64,000 nt of DNA from Phytophthora colocasiae (Eukaryota > Oomycota > Peronosporomycetes > Peronosporales > Peronosporaceae), in assembly GCA_018806915.1 (NCBI GenBank), contig JAGKQI010000091.1, positions 2,542,001 through 2,606,000 on the forward strand. Direction: 5' to 3'. Positions 54,389-63,966 of the stretch are shown one piece after another. The translations under genes and the position numbers were made by a program. Below the pieces are notes generated by a model, which was not told the origin of the DNA, did no database searches, and saw only the letters and a list, made by a program, of their open reading frames with translations. How positions within the stretch are numbered: position 1 is the first letter of the stretch; each line of letters opens with the position of its first letter.

Positions 54389-54593
54389 GGCCTCCTGGTG
54401 GTCCACGGTGTACGCACCACAAAGCTACGCTTGGCAGGCGTTCGAGTCCCTCCGGGGACTTACTTTCCAGATGATAAGAAATGATTAGCATTCGAAAATT
54501 TAATATCCCATTCAAACAATTCACAATCACAATCAAAACCTTCAGAATTTAATAGTCAAGCCAAGTCCAGTTAATCAACTTCAATTTCCTTTC
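54389..54593 (+). mobile_element. tRNA-related SINE (205 bp)
   Basis: Flanked by a 14-bp direct repeat CTTCAGGTTTAAAC (54375-54388 and 54594-54607) and absent from unit 1 (CGTTTAAACTCG at about 3198). The head GGCCTCCTGGTGGTCC, with GGCGTTCGAGTCCC at 54437-54450, resembles a tRNA with an A-box-like and a B-box-like sequence; the 3' half is AT-rich without coding potential. A target duplication of this length is typical of LINE-mobilised elements. It does not fold into a convincing functional tRNA by eye. Confidence 0.6.
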
Positions 54594-54689
54594 CTTCAGG
54601 TTTAAACTCGAAATCAAGAGCACCTTACCATTGATGTCTTTACCTTTAGAAGCAACAGGGGCCGACAAGAAACGCTGCTGGTTCGCGCC

Positions 54690-55316
54690 TATAAGTTGTT
54701 CGTCGCGACGTACAACGTATGGCACCAGGTATTTAGTAGGAAGAAGCTTTATGTCCTTAGTGGCACCATTTTCCTACGCGGACCGTCAGGAGTTACCTTG
54801 GATCCCTTGACTTTGTTTATAATATCACACGCTCGGAGGCATTCGACGGCATCAAGCTGCCTCAGCGTCGATAAGCTCAATTTCACCACCTCGATTGTTG
54901 TGTAGAGATCATTAACCTTGAGCTTTTCCACCAGTTTTTCAGTCTCCGCAAGTGTTTATGTTTTCCTATACCAGAGTTTTCCACTTGCTCGACGACTTGC
55001 TCCTTCTCCATGAAGTCGTCCACTTTCGTTGCCTTGGACACGGCATCATCCACTTTCGTTATCTTGGGCATCACGTCGTCCACCTTTCAAGACCAGGGAT
55101 GGTTACTCTTCTCTCCTCCTCTGCCGAATCGACTTCCTCCTCTTCTGAGTCGGCTTCCTCTTCTTCAGAATCACGCTCTTCGAACTCGTCTGGATCATAC
55201 CAGCACAGGGAGCGCTTGACTTGTTTGTATTCGGCTGCTCCATGTAGCACACGAGCGCAGTGTTCGAATCGACAGCTGAGATTCCAGTTTGGGATTTGGA
55301 ACAAAAGCCATCTTGC
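54690..55316 (-). pseudogene. Minus-strand remnant with acidic EEEEADSEEEEVDS stretch, unit 2
   Basis: Counterpart of 3290-3893. A frame from about 55304 reads RVLHGAAEYKQVKRSLCWY, DPDEFEERD, then the acidic run and VTIPGLE, followed after a frame change by ITKVDDAVSKATKVDDFMEK and then NDLYTTIEVVKLSLSTLRQL. This copy retains the uninterrupted upstream end where G1 sits in unit 1. Unknown protein, probably coiled coil. Confidence 0.4.
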
Positions 55317-55339
55317 ACGGGTTAGGGATTGGGAGGGTG

Positions 55340-55735
55340 ATCTCTAAATTTAATTTAATAATAAAATGTGAATTGTTTGAATGAGATTTTAAATGCTAGT
55401 CATTTCATGCCTGCCAAGTGCATTAAATTGAGACACTAAAAGAACTGCGCATCCGTACTTTGCACTGCAGCAATTTGGGATTTTGCAGTTCAAAATGTCC
55501 CAGACGCGCGGCGCTAAGTTCGCACGCACTTTTTATTGTACTTTTTGGCTTCAAACTCAAAATTCAAAGTCTCTCTTATTCGCTCTAATAAAGAAGATTT
55601 TGATCAACAGTTATCGGACATCTACTAAGATATCAAAACGTCTTTTTCATTTGAATCTGTTATCTGCAACCATATGTTTTGACGGAAAAGGATTGTACGT
55701 CGCTGTCAAACGCGAAGACTGGGTGAAACTAAGCT
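55340..55735. other. AT-rich block present only in unit 2
   Basis: About 390 bp absent from the matching place in unit 1 (13255-13270). Both edges carry GGGTGA, so it could be an insertion here or a repeat-mediated deletion in unit 1. A 101-codon frame inside it has no recognisable content. From 55735 to 56840 the spacer again matches unit 1 and holds no gene that I can support. Confidence 0.5.
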
Positions 55736-56843
55736 TTCAAAATCAAGCCAAGCATTCTACGCGAGACGTAATTAGCTCGCTCTTTTAGCTTCTCTGGATG
55801 GTTCCTTCCGCTTAGATCATTCTAATGAGCCTTAAGCACCAGGAAATTTATCATTTTGGCGTAGTTCGACGTTTAGAAGTTCTGAAATCGCACGTCTTTC
55901 GAGATTATAGGTTGGATGGCCATGACATCAAACCTATAATACCGAGAAATGTCAAATTATGTCGTAGCAATATCGTGAGACATCGTGACTGATAGTGCAA
56001 CCAAATACTTACGGAATCGTGGGATAAGTGGAGACAGATTGTGAATAGGGACTGTTTTTATTAGAAGGCGGTACAGCGTACATGTAGAGCCAGCCGTACG
56101 AACGAGGAGCTCACTACTTGAATGCTTTCAATCATGTGATTCACTCTTATTTACTAGTAGTGTGGATTTCATTATCTTGTCTGACATCGTCCCCTCCTAC
56201 CGGTACACTGTACCTGATACATGTACATGTACTATACCTACGTGTAGTCATTTGTAGACAACGGCGTATTTTCTTGTCACAAGACGGGCAGTGGGTCAGT
56301 CTGAGACTGTATATGTAGTGCGATTACGATGTCCCAGCCCGACCACGTGTGTCGCACTGTAAACGAGTCTATTGATTAGGTGTTCCCGATGAGTAAGGCG
56401 AGAGGTCTGAGACATCGTAATAAACCATGTTAATACTGTATACCCTCTCTAATATGGTATTATGCAGCTTATAAAAAGTTCGCATGCATTCATTTTAACC
56501 TGCGAAGATCGTTAGGACAATGACTGACGATGGACGGTTGATGCATTGTAAGGGAACTCATGGTATTGACGATGCAGGGTAGTCCTTGTATTCCCTCGAA
56601 AGCAAATTGAGAAGTGGCTAGCTAGAACTCTATCGCTCTCTACAACTAGCCTAGGTAAATGATGACATAAGTACGGTACTGCTATGACGTAGCAACTTCA
56701 AGCTACGTGGCGAATCTCGACAAGACCATTCGTAGTTGACGAATGCGTAACATGCATCGATTGAAACTGCTGCAAGGCGCTCGTTATACAAGTACCAACC
56801 GTTGTCCGCAAGCACCTCCTACCGGTAGTAGAAGTCCTACCTC

Positions 56844-56861
56844 CTCACTCTTCATTTTGCC
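56844..56861 (+). promoter_or_regulatory. Oomycete initiator (Inr plus flanking region) of RXLR-2
   Basis: CTCACTCTTCATTTTGCC, one base different from the RXLR-1 initiator, ends 30 bases before the ATG. It fits the initiator plus flanking element seen before many oomycete genes. Confidence 0.6.
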
Positions 56862-56891
56862 GTCCAACCCCCATCTCCAAGCCTCTGAGCC

Positions 56892-57425
56892 ATGCGTCTG
56901 TCTCTCATACTGTCAATTGCTATTGGTGCCATCTATTGCGCGACCTGTAACGCAACCACGGCCTCCCACCAAAACAAGGTATCGGCGACGCACGTGGAGG
57001 ATGCACGGATGAGCGACGACGTTGTTGGCAGAAGATTTCTTCGTGTGGACCAAGAGAATGAAGAAACCGACAAGGAGGAGCGAGCCATCACTGCGTCGGG
57101 GAAAGTCAAGGAGTTAGCCAAGAAAGTTTTGGCGGGTTCTACCACGGCAACCGGCGCTTTCGACAAGTGGGCGAGGAAAGGGTACAGTCTTGATGATATT
57201 AGTACCTGGCTAAAAACTGAGACGAAGGCGAAGTACCGTCCAGTCTACGAGGGCTATGAGGTCAACACACAGGCCAGAAGCATTTTGGCGGATCCCGACA
57301 GAGCTCCACGCATTTTCCAGCTTTGGAGTGAGAAAGGATACACGCTGGAGAAGATTCGCCCTTGGTTGGATGACGGTGATCTTGTGCGGGTCTACAACAG
57401 CTACCATGGTCACCTGTACGACTGA
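56892..57425 (+). CDS. RXLR-dEER secreted effector (RXLR-2), intact
   Basis: 177 residues, no intron. Residues 1-20 form a signal peptide (MRLSLILSIAIGAIYC). The translocation motif RFLR is at 48-51 and KEER at 61-64, the spacing expected for RXLR-dEER effectors, which are secreted and enter host cells. The C-terminal domain contains two similar blocks, near 90-108 and 142-160, each of the form F-x2-W-x3-GY-(S/T)-L-x2-I-x2-WL; this resembles the tryptophan-containing helical unit of WY/LWY effectors. A Tyr-rich stretch (YRPVYEGYEV) lies between them. The start follows an initiator promoter by 30 bases. The paralogue RXLR-1 is broken. The host target is unknown. Confidence 0.93.
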   Translation: MRLSLILSIAIGAIYCATCNATTASHQNKVSATHVEDARMSDDVVGRRFLRVDQENEETDKEERAITASGKVKELAKKVLAGSTTATGAFDKWARKGYSLDDISTWLKTETKAKYRPVYEGYEVNTQARSILADPDRAPRIFQLWSEKGYTLEKIRPWLDDGDLVRVYNSYHGHLYD

Positions 57426-57532
57426 GAAGGCCTTGTTGTGAAGCATGCGCTGTAGACTCTTACTGAAAGATTTCTACCGCACAAAATAAAAAAGACTGAC
57501 CATCAGTGATAATGTGAAATCTCAAACCTGCC

Positions 57533-57742
57533 ATGGAAGTTAACCTCGTTTCGGCAGACATGAATGCTACGCTGGTGCTGGAAGGTGTATGGGTCCAAGT
57601 GGTGAATAACTCTACGGTAGTAGGTAAGGGGAAAACCCACGGATGTCCGACTCCAATTGTCGAGTCTCACAACAAAATCACACGGGAGGTAGAACCTGCC
57701 AACCGGATCCGTCGTCCCAATCTGAGAACGACTCATAAGTAA
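57533..57742 (+). CDS. Short frame MEVNL, unknown
   Basis: 69 codons starting MEVNLVSADMNATLVLEGVW, about 110 bases after the effector stop. The first part is conserved in unit 1 (25858). I recognise no domain and see no signal peptide. It may be a fragment of a larger lost gene. From 57743 to 58020 nothing can be supported. Confidence 0.3.
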   Translation: MEVNLVSADMNATLVLEGVWVQVVNNSTVVGKGKTHGCPTPIVESHNKITREVEPANRIRRPNLRTTHK

Positions 57743-58020
57743 GCGGCTCAGGAATCACAAAGGGAGGAGGTGGAACACGTTCAACGACGGTACCCCGATC
57801 AGCAGCTTCATGGTTGGCATGGTGAAATGCTTCGACGAACTCTCATCTGAACATAGTCACCGCGTGCTTGGTTAACGTGAAGATTGTGCTGTGCAACTTG
57901 TCCTCGCTATTGTTTCGAAGCTCGTCTTTGAGACATCTCGCAGCGAGTATCTTGCCACCATAGTAAGATGAGAGCTTTAGGCATTCTATCTGAACCACTT
58001 GTAAGAAACACGTTGAGTGA

Positions 58021-58680
58021 CATTTGAGGACCAAATAGGACTTCCCCTATCACATTCTAAAGAATCTAATGGAAAACTGTTTTGAGATGAACGTGCAGCC
58101 TGAAGCCAAGATGGTGGATCAAAATTCCACGATCTAAAGACCCGCCAGAAATGGTGGAATGAAATAGAGCAGCAGGTCCTGTACACAACATTTAAGCAAT
58201 CGTTGCCGGATTGGAGAGATGGTCGAAAGCCACTTATTACTTGTTTTGCCTAAAAGAGAGACCGATATTAGCACTGACCTCCAAGCCGTTTTACAACTGC
58301 TATGCAGAAACAGTCTCAGTAACCTCTTCGAAGTACCAGTACCTCGTGCGCATTAGCGACTAACAGGAACGTAGTACGTGTAACAGGTCATTAGTACTTG
58401 AGATTAGAGCGGATCCGAGTAACAGGCTCTATGCTGCAATCCTGTTGTCGACTAACAGGATCGTAGTGGTTGTAACAGGTCATTAGTATTTGAGACTAGA
58501 GCAACAGGTATGTAGTGCCTACGCAACAGCTTTTAATTATTTCCCGCCACTTATGCTCTGCTAAAAGAAGAAAACGGGTCCGTGAAAAATGCAAAGTTGA
58601 GGGAATGGCTACAAGAGCCTAATCCAACGTTGACGAGAATCAAGAAGACGAGGAGTCTGAAGAACATGAAGTGAAGCTTG
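58021..58680 (+). pseudogene. Third, older copy of the KLREWL coding remnant
   Basis: Two blocks match the remnants of units 1 and 2: 58130-58245 reads RQKWWNEIEQQVLYTTFKQ, and 58560-58670 reads LLKEENGSVKNAKLREWL. Between them is an unrelated 300-bp block with its own repeats. Divergence is higher than between units 1 and 2, so this copy is older. Confidence 0.42.
58356..58503. repeat. Direct repeat of about 53 bp inside the remnant
   Basis: GACTAACAGGAACGTAGT (from about 58358) and GACTAACAGGATCGTAGT (from about 58451) begin two copies that both continue through GTAACAGGTCATTAGTA to TAGAGC. The spacing is about 92 bp. Single AACAGG words occur around them. Confidence 0.7.
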
Positions 58681-58773
58681 AGCCATCATCATACCCTACG
58701 CTCAAATGGACATTCAATCAGCTCTGACTCCACGAGAGACTGAGTAAAGTTCCTGTTGAACAATGGTCCCACC

Positions 58774-60936
58774 GTGGGATAGGAAAAATACAATATCATA
58801 TTTATTGGAGGCCTCCATCCAAGCCAATAAATAATTGAGTTATTGCCACATTTTTCGGAAGTCAGTCGGTCACATGAATATGGGACACTATGATGGGTTT
58901 CGTCTTTTCTCAAGGATACTTTTGAACGAGTTGGTTGCTGTCGATGCGCCCATTGAATTCAGGAGGGGGGTTTACCTCGAGAACCCTCCCACCGCGTCCA
59001 ACCTCTCCAACCAACACACACAAGTCATATATCCTCGACATCATTCATTCATACATCACACAAGTCAACTGATATAATATATTTCAGTTACTGAAGCATA
59101 TTACCACTACCAGCGACAAGCAACTTATCACTCTGGGCTTTGATCAACGCGCCGCTTCTTCTTCGACTTGGTCTTCTGAATGGCCTCCCCAACCGCCGAT
59201 ACATCCCACCACGCACGATTAAAATTGAGGAAGAGGATTGTTTCAAGTGTAGTAGGATTCATCGCACGGCGGAGGGACGAGAACACAAGACCAGCTCGAG
59301 AGAACAACCGTTCAACATCGTCGGACGTGGGAGGGATCCACCCGAGGTCAACTTGAGGGGCTGTGTCTTTCACACGGTTGCGGTTAAGCGCCGCATCTGC
59401 AAAGGACTGGTGCTCGGGTTCTTCGTCCTGCACTTCACCAGCATCAGCTGTCAAGAGCTTGGAAACGGCGGTACGTTGTTGACGGGTCAGGTGGCGCTGG
59501 TTGTTGTTTAAGATCTTGACTACACCATTTTCAAAGTCTGGAAATTTGACGACGTCAGCGTCAGGAGCCAAGTACACCGATGTAGCTGGGTAGTGTTCAA
59601 TCACATAATCAAAGAGTAGACGAACGTCAGCAAGCGTCACGCCATGCTCAGTTTGCAATCGCTTGTTGATGCTCTCAAAATTCTTGAGGCTCTCATACAA
59701 AGCATTCAGCTTGGCGTTTTCACGTGGGCTAGGAATAAAGTCCACAAGGCGGTCGTCCAGACGCTCCATCTTCGGGATTACATACCGGATTTCCATATAA
59801 CGATGCACCATTGCAAAAGTACTACTCCAACGTGTAGCGTTGCGTACCACTGGCATCAGACCACCGAATTCGCGAAGGTAATGACGGTTCTTGATCGAGT
59901 TCAGTTTGGCCATAAGCTTGTGGAGCTTATCCAGCAGTGGTTCATACTGACCAAGGTATGCCTGGACAGCCAAGTTGAAACGATGGCTGGCACATCCAAT
60001 CATTGGGACCAAGGTCTTCTTGGCAATCGCGACATTCACAGAAGCGTGGTCGCATACGATGAAACAAAGCTGATCCAAATCGATCAAGTAGGTGTCAAGG
60101 ATGTCATCCAGAAGAATTATCATGGAGTCAGCGCTCATATCCGCCTCATCCTCGAGAGTGGAAAAAGAGAGAAGAAACTTTGCATCAGAAGTAACAGCAA
60201 TGATCGCAACAAAGTGCGTCCCGTCCTCCGTCCATGCGTCCACGAGGAATCCGATGCGGCGTCCGCGAAGATAAGCACGGATGCGTAATTGCACAATTTC
60301 CTCCAAAGCGAACATGTACTTCATGAGCGTCTTGGTAGTGATCGGCTTCAAATGGGTGTACTTCCGAGTTTTCGGCTTCTCACACATAGACAACTCGCGG
60401 TTTTCTTCAACACACCAGTCAATCCAACTGTAGATGAGACGAGCATACTCATCGGCCTTAAAAAAACTCTCAAGAGTTCCCTTTTGCCGTTGGTACCGGT
60501 GGTATTCCTCATGATAGGAATCAAGATGAGATTGGGTGAGATGCTGGAAGAGGTTGGTGTACCCTGTACCACGGACTTGCTTACGTCGCGAGAAACACAG
60601 ACGACACAAATAGTAGTCTTCGTCCTCAGGGACGAAGAGTACCTTGGCGTAGGAGCTTGGGGGGACTCGGGAAGACATGGGTCGACGGAGCGGGAGGGTG
60701 CTGGTCTTGACTTAGCGACTAGGGGTGCTTTTGGGAAATGACAAGCAACTGTAATAACCCGTGTGCCCTGTGCTAACGTGGCCACACCACCCGTTTGGCG
60801 ATAGTCTCGCTACCATCCATTTGGCCAAAATTGACCTGTATAAAAAATTGCACAGTATTGGGGTTGAGGAGCAATAAATTATGGCAATATGATATTGCCA
60901 ATATCGGCAATAGTTACGGAAAATTACCAAACCCTG
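58774..60936 (-). mobile_element. hAT DNA transposon (2163 bp)
   Basis: The right end read inwards starts CAGGGTTTGGTAATTTTCC (60936 down), a typical hAT terminus. The left end proposed at 58774 starts GTGGGATAGGAAAAATAC; both ends carry CAATATCATATT just inside. The flanking octamers are GTCCCACC (58766-58773) and GTCCCACG (60937-60944), 7 of 8 identical, the right length for hAT. The left inverted repeat is weak, so the left boundary is less certain than the right. Confidence 0.6.
59128..60678 (-). CDS. hAT-family transposase
   Basis: 516 residues from ATG, uninterrupted. N-terminal BED-type zinc finger with Cys at 25 and 28 and His at 46 and 51. The RNase H-like catalytic core has D147 (LVDAWTEDG) and D210 (IVCDHASVN), with the C-x2-H motif at 229-232 (GCASHRF) and an ATRWSS motif after it. 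The C-terminus has the hAT dimerisation region with SDDVERLFSRAGLV and LNFNRAWW. A basic KSKKKRR tail may be a nuclear signal. All key residues appear present, so it may be active. Confidence 0.92.
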   Translation of the reverse strand: MSSRVPPSSYAKVLFVPEDEDYYLCRLCFSRRKQVRGTGYTNLFQHLTQSHLDSYHEEYHRYQRQKGTLESFFKADEYARLIYSWIDWCVEENRELSMCEKPKTRKYTHLKPITTKTLMKYMFALEEIVQLRIRAYLRGRRIGFLVDAWTEDGTHFVAIIAVTSDAKFLLSFSTLEDEADMSADSMIILLDDILDTYLIDLDQLCFIVCDHASVNVAIAKKTLVPMIGCASHRFNLAVQAYLGQYEPLLDKLHKLMAKLNSIKNRHYLREFGGLMPVVRNATRWSSTFAMVHRYMEIRYVIPKMERLDDRLVDFIPSPRENAKLNALYESLKNFESINKRLQTEHGVTLADVRLLFDYVIEHYPATSVYLAPDADVVKFPDFENGVVKILNNNQRHLTRQQRTAVSKLLTADAGEVQDEEPEHQSFADAALNRNRVKDTAPQVDLGWIPPTSDDVERLFSRAGLVFSSLRRAMNPTTLETILFLNFNRAWWDVSAVGEAIQKTKSKKKRRVDQSPE

Positions 60937-60944
60937 GTCCCACG

Positions 60945-61051
60945 ACATTATTGGACATGACATAGCATGTGCTCGTAATGTCGCTGGAGACGGTATTGCA
61001 TCACGAGCATCAGTGTTTGTGTTAGCTGTCCGCCGTGGTGTGAGTGTCGAG
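60945..61051. other. Short spacer
   Basis: Nothing recognised between the hAT right end and the CRN fragment. Confidence 0.4.
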
Positions 61052-61183
61052 CTTCACATCTTCAACCGATATCAGCTCCGCCAACATCGCGACCACGGAC
61101 TGTATTGTCAACGGAACTTTGCCGAACGACGTTTTCACTCGATGTCGAAAACCCAGCCAATCGAGCTTTTCTTTCGTGAGTTG
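61052..61183 (-). pseudogene. Crinkler-like fragment, copy D, inverted
   Basis: The reverse complement matches copy A from about 645 to 777 (the stretch encoding LDWLGFRHRVKTSFGKV and later), with a few substitutions. It is the only CRN fragment on the minus strand and lies exactly at the end of the CEP120-like fragment. Too short to say how it arrived; no target duplication seen. Confidence 0.85.
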
Positions 61184-61184
61184 T

Positions 61185-62332
61185 TTATCGTAAACCAGTC
61201 ACTAATAACTGCTCAAATGTAATGGTTAGACAATCAGCATACACCTTCAATAGCAGTAATGACTTTACCTGATGCAGAATCGAGAAAAGGGTTCTGGTAA
61301 CGCAGTGAATACCCCCAGAAAGCTCAATGTCTCGGACGGATTTCAGCTTAATGCACAAGCGATAGTGATGTTTCTCTCCATTTGCATCACTGAGTAATTC
61401 ACGCCCAAGCTTTTGGCGGGCCTCTATTCCACGGACACAGGACAACAAGCATTGGCCCACCGATTGCTTGGATTCGTTCAAAAGTGGTACAACGATCGTT
61501 TTTGGGAACCCTTCTTCATCTTGAATAACTTTCGCAGCTTCTGAAGAAACTGCAAGTAGGTGGTTAGAGACTGAAGACAGACATCGAATCCAAACACGCT
61601 TGTTGCCCGCAGATTGTCGCGATAAATTTTCGAAAAGAATTCCAAGTGCCGAACAGGTTGCAAACGCGTGTTTGTTGGTATAGGAACAAAACACCATAAC
61701 ATCAGACACCGTTTCGTCCCCAACGACCAACTCGACAGATAAGTTTTCCTCGCCAGTAAACGGAGCTATTGCTGACATTTTCAGTCGCAAATGGTCCAAC
61801 TTGAATGCAACCTGATCTTCTGTCGTACTTTCAGTTATTGGTGTAGGCATGGCCAGCTCATTTTGTTCGACGGGTTCTGGATCCAAAGACCCCAACCTTA
61901 ATTACTTGCTCTTTGCCTTGAATTTCATTTGTTTTCGAGTTCTAGCCTCCACGAGTTCAACAGAAATGGAAACCGAGATTACTGAATCATCAACATCAGG
62001 AAACGAAAATGTGCCATCGATAGCGGATGTTTTGGCCGGTTTTGGTTGGTGACTTGATACCGAAAAGATTCCCTTTTGGAGAAGAGGTCGTAATGGAACT
62101 TTCACCCCGGCAAGCACTCGATTTTCCGTGCACATATACATCGTAATACTCCCAAAGTATCGAGACAAATCGCCAGCTCCTTTACGCTACTTTTCACGCG
62201 AAAACTATCTCGAATAGGTGAAAACTCGGCAGTAATTAGGTTATAGAAGACATCAGTCTGGACTACGATATCAAACAGGGAGTAACTGAGCCAGAATCCG
62301 ATCTTGTCGGTATCCAGATGGATCTCTCTCAT
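61185..62332 (-). pseudogene. CEP120-like (centriole protein) gene fragment, degraded
   Basis: Read on the minus strand, three consecutive stretches follow the order of C2-like domains in centrosomal protein CEP120: 62332-62102 (GFWLSYSLFDIVVQ, FRVKSSVKELAICLD), a frame change, then 62168-61902 (ITMYMCTENRVLAGVKVPLR) and, after TAA at 61904-61902 in the same frame, a further C2-like stretch and HHYRLCIKLKSVRDIELSGGIHC near 61330, where the frame breaks again. CEP120 acts in centriole and flagellar basal body assembly, needed by zoospore-forming oomycetes. Assignment is by remembered similarity. N-terminal and C-terminal parts are missing. Introns are an alternative to some frame changes, but the in-frame stop and the CRN junction argue for a pseudogene. 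Confidence 0.55.
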
Positions 62333-62485
62333 CGATGCTAACAGAATGTGTACACTAGATCTTCACACGCAAAGATATACAACTTGTTGATAAGAAGGGA
62401 AATCTTGGACTGAGGCTTCCTGCCCTGCGACTCTTGAGCGGAGGATCTTTTTACCTACGGTAGATCTTTTAACTGCTGCGATTGC
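62333..62485. other. Spacer between CEP120-like fragment and copia C4
   Basis: May include part of the 3' LTR of C4 on the minus strand (TGTTAGCATCG near 62345), but with one end only this cannot be shown. Confidence 0.3.
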
Positions 62486-63916
62486 TCAGTCTTTCAACAC
62501 GGATGCCGTTTCCAACACGCCCTCCTCCGAAGACAGCATCTTCGGAAGATGGTCCTTGGTCATGCCGATCATGTCACTCAGCATCTCGAAACGATCACCT
62601 GCAAGGGGTTTAGTCATCAGGTCAGAAGGATTATCGTTGGTCTTTACCTTCCATAGGTCGACCGTCTTTTTAGCAACCTGATCTCGGACGTAGTGCCACC
62701 TTAATTCGATATGTCGCGTTCGGCGACTGTAGGTTGGGTTTGTCGCCATGACGAACGCCGCTTGATTGTCGATGCCTAGACGAAAGTTGATCTGCAACTT
62801 CTGGAAAACTTCGATCAGCACATTTCGGAGACCTTGCCCTTCCATGCAAGACTCACAAGCTGCCACATACTCCGCTTCGGCTGTAGATTGCGCCACGATG
62901 CTCTGACGTCGAGAGGCCCATGAGATGGCTCCACCGGCCATGCAGTGAACGTAACCAGTTACACTCTTCCTCGTATCGGGGTCATTGCCCCAGTCGGAAT
63001 CACAGAAACCGTCAATGACGAGCTCGTCCTCCTGCGCTGCCGCCTTGTCGGACGAATACACAATTCCTTGGCTCTTGGTTCCGACAAGGTACCGCAGCAC
63101 ACGTTTTGCTGCACCAATGTGCTGCTGCGTCGGGTTCTGCACGAATCTGCTCAATTGTCCAATCACGTACGCTAGATCTGGCCTGGTGCACGTCGCAAGA
63201 TACATCAGTGATCCGATAAGCTCTCTGTACGGAAACACCTTGCCATGGTCCGGTGCTTTCTTCTTTGGGGAGGTGTCCGTGTCATTCACAGTAAGTCTCA
63301 TATTAGTTTCCATTGGGATCCTGCTGGGATGTGCATCGCTGAAGTTGAAACGCTCAATAATCTCTTCACAGTATCGCGTCTGGTGAAGTTTAATCGAGTC
63401 CTCGTTTTGCTCAACCTCAACTCCCAAGTACGTGCTTAACAGTCCCTGGTCTTTTAGTCCGTAGTCACTATCAAGCTGACTGAACATCGTGTTTTTAAAT
63501 GCGATATCTTTCGTTGCACACAAGATATCATCGACATACAGCAAAACAATTGCAAATACGCCATCGTGATCGTAGTAGTACAGGAATGGCTCCGTGCTGC
63601 ATTGCTTAAAGCCGTATCGAATGAACCAGCCGTTCACTTCAGTGTTCCACTCACGACCGCTTTGTCGGAGCCCGTATAGCGCCTTGTTAATCACGTAGAC
63701 CATCCCATTGGTCTCGCATGGATACCCTTCGAGCGACTCCAGGTACTGTTTGATGGCGAGCCATGCGTTCAAGTAGGCAGTATTGATGTCACCTTGATAA
63801 ATGTGAAGCTGTGGATTCAAATTTTCTATCTGGACACCGCCTCCCAGAGCCACCCAATATGTCGAGAGGTGATTGGCTGAGGCATCGAGTACCTGGGACT
63901 GAGCTGTGGAACACAT
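62486..63916 (-). pseudogene. pol: Ty1/copia element C4, RT and RNase H (5' truncated)
   Basis: About 476 codons of copia pol from a different family than C1-C3. RT text begins at IYQGDINTAYLNAWL, with ALYGLRQSGREWN and the catalytic YVDDILCATKD, then RNase H blocks DSDWGNDPDTRKSVTG, TAEAEYVAACESC and DNQAAFVMA, and the terminal NPSDLMTKPL. The first 35 codons do not look like copia and an in-frame TAA lies five codons upstream of 63922, so the 5' half of the polyprotein is missing or displaced. No LTR could be paired within the window. Confidence 0.88.
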
Positions 63917-63936
63917 TTTCACCTTATTGCTTTAGG

Positions 63937-63966
63937 ACTTCCGGAATCCGGACTTCCAGAATCCGG
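63937..63966. repeat. 15-bp tandem repeat, two copies
   Basis: ACTTCCGGAATCCGG followed directly by ACTTCCAGAATCCGG. It marks the point where copia C4 coding similarity has already ended; the remaining 34 bases of the window show nothing recognisable. Confidence 0.7.

Larger units (their letters stand above)
27369..57700 (+). repeat. Tandem segmental duplication, unit 2 (CRN to RXLR-2)
   Basis: Second unit, beginning at the GCCAT junction and ending past the MEVNL frame, where similarity to unit 1 is lost near 57680. It contains a solo LTR, the copia array, G3 and a SINE, none of which is in unit 1. After subtracting them it is about 5.7 kb. Correspondence with unit 1 is listed under unit 1. 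Confidence 0.85.

Noticed and set aside
54389..54460. Functional tRNA gene
   Set aside because: It has a B-box-like sequence but no convincing cloverleaf, and it lies inside a 205-bp insertion with a target duplication, so SINE is the better reading.
55483..55788. 101-codon plus frame in the unit 2-specific AT-rich block
   Set aside because: No domain, no counterpart in unit 1 and no promoter signal seen.
58958..58990. Alternative left end of the hAT element at CAGGAGGGGGGTTTACC
   Set aside because: It resembles the right terminus loosely, but the preceding eight bases do not match the right-side octamer GTCCCACG, while those at 58766-58773 do.
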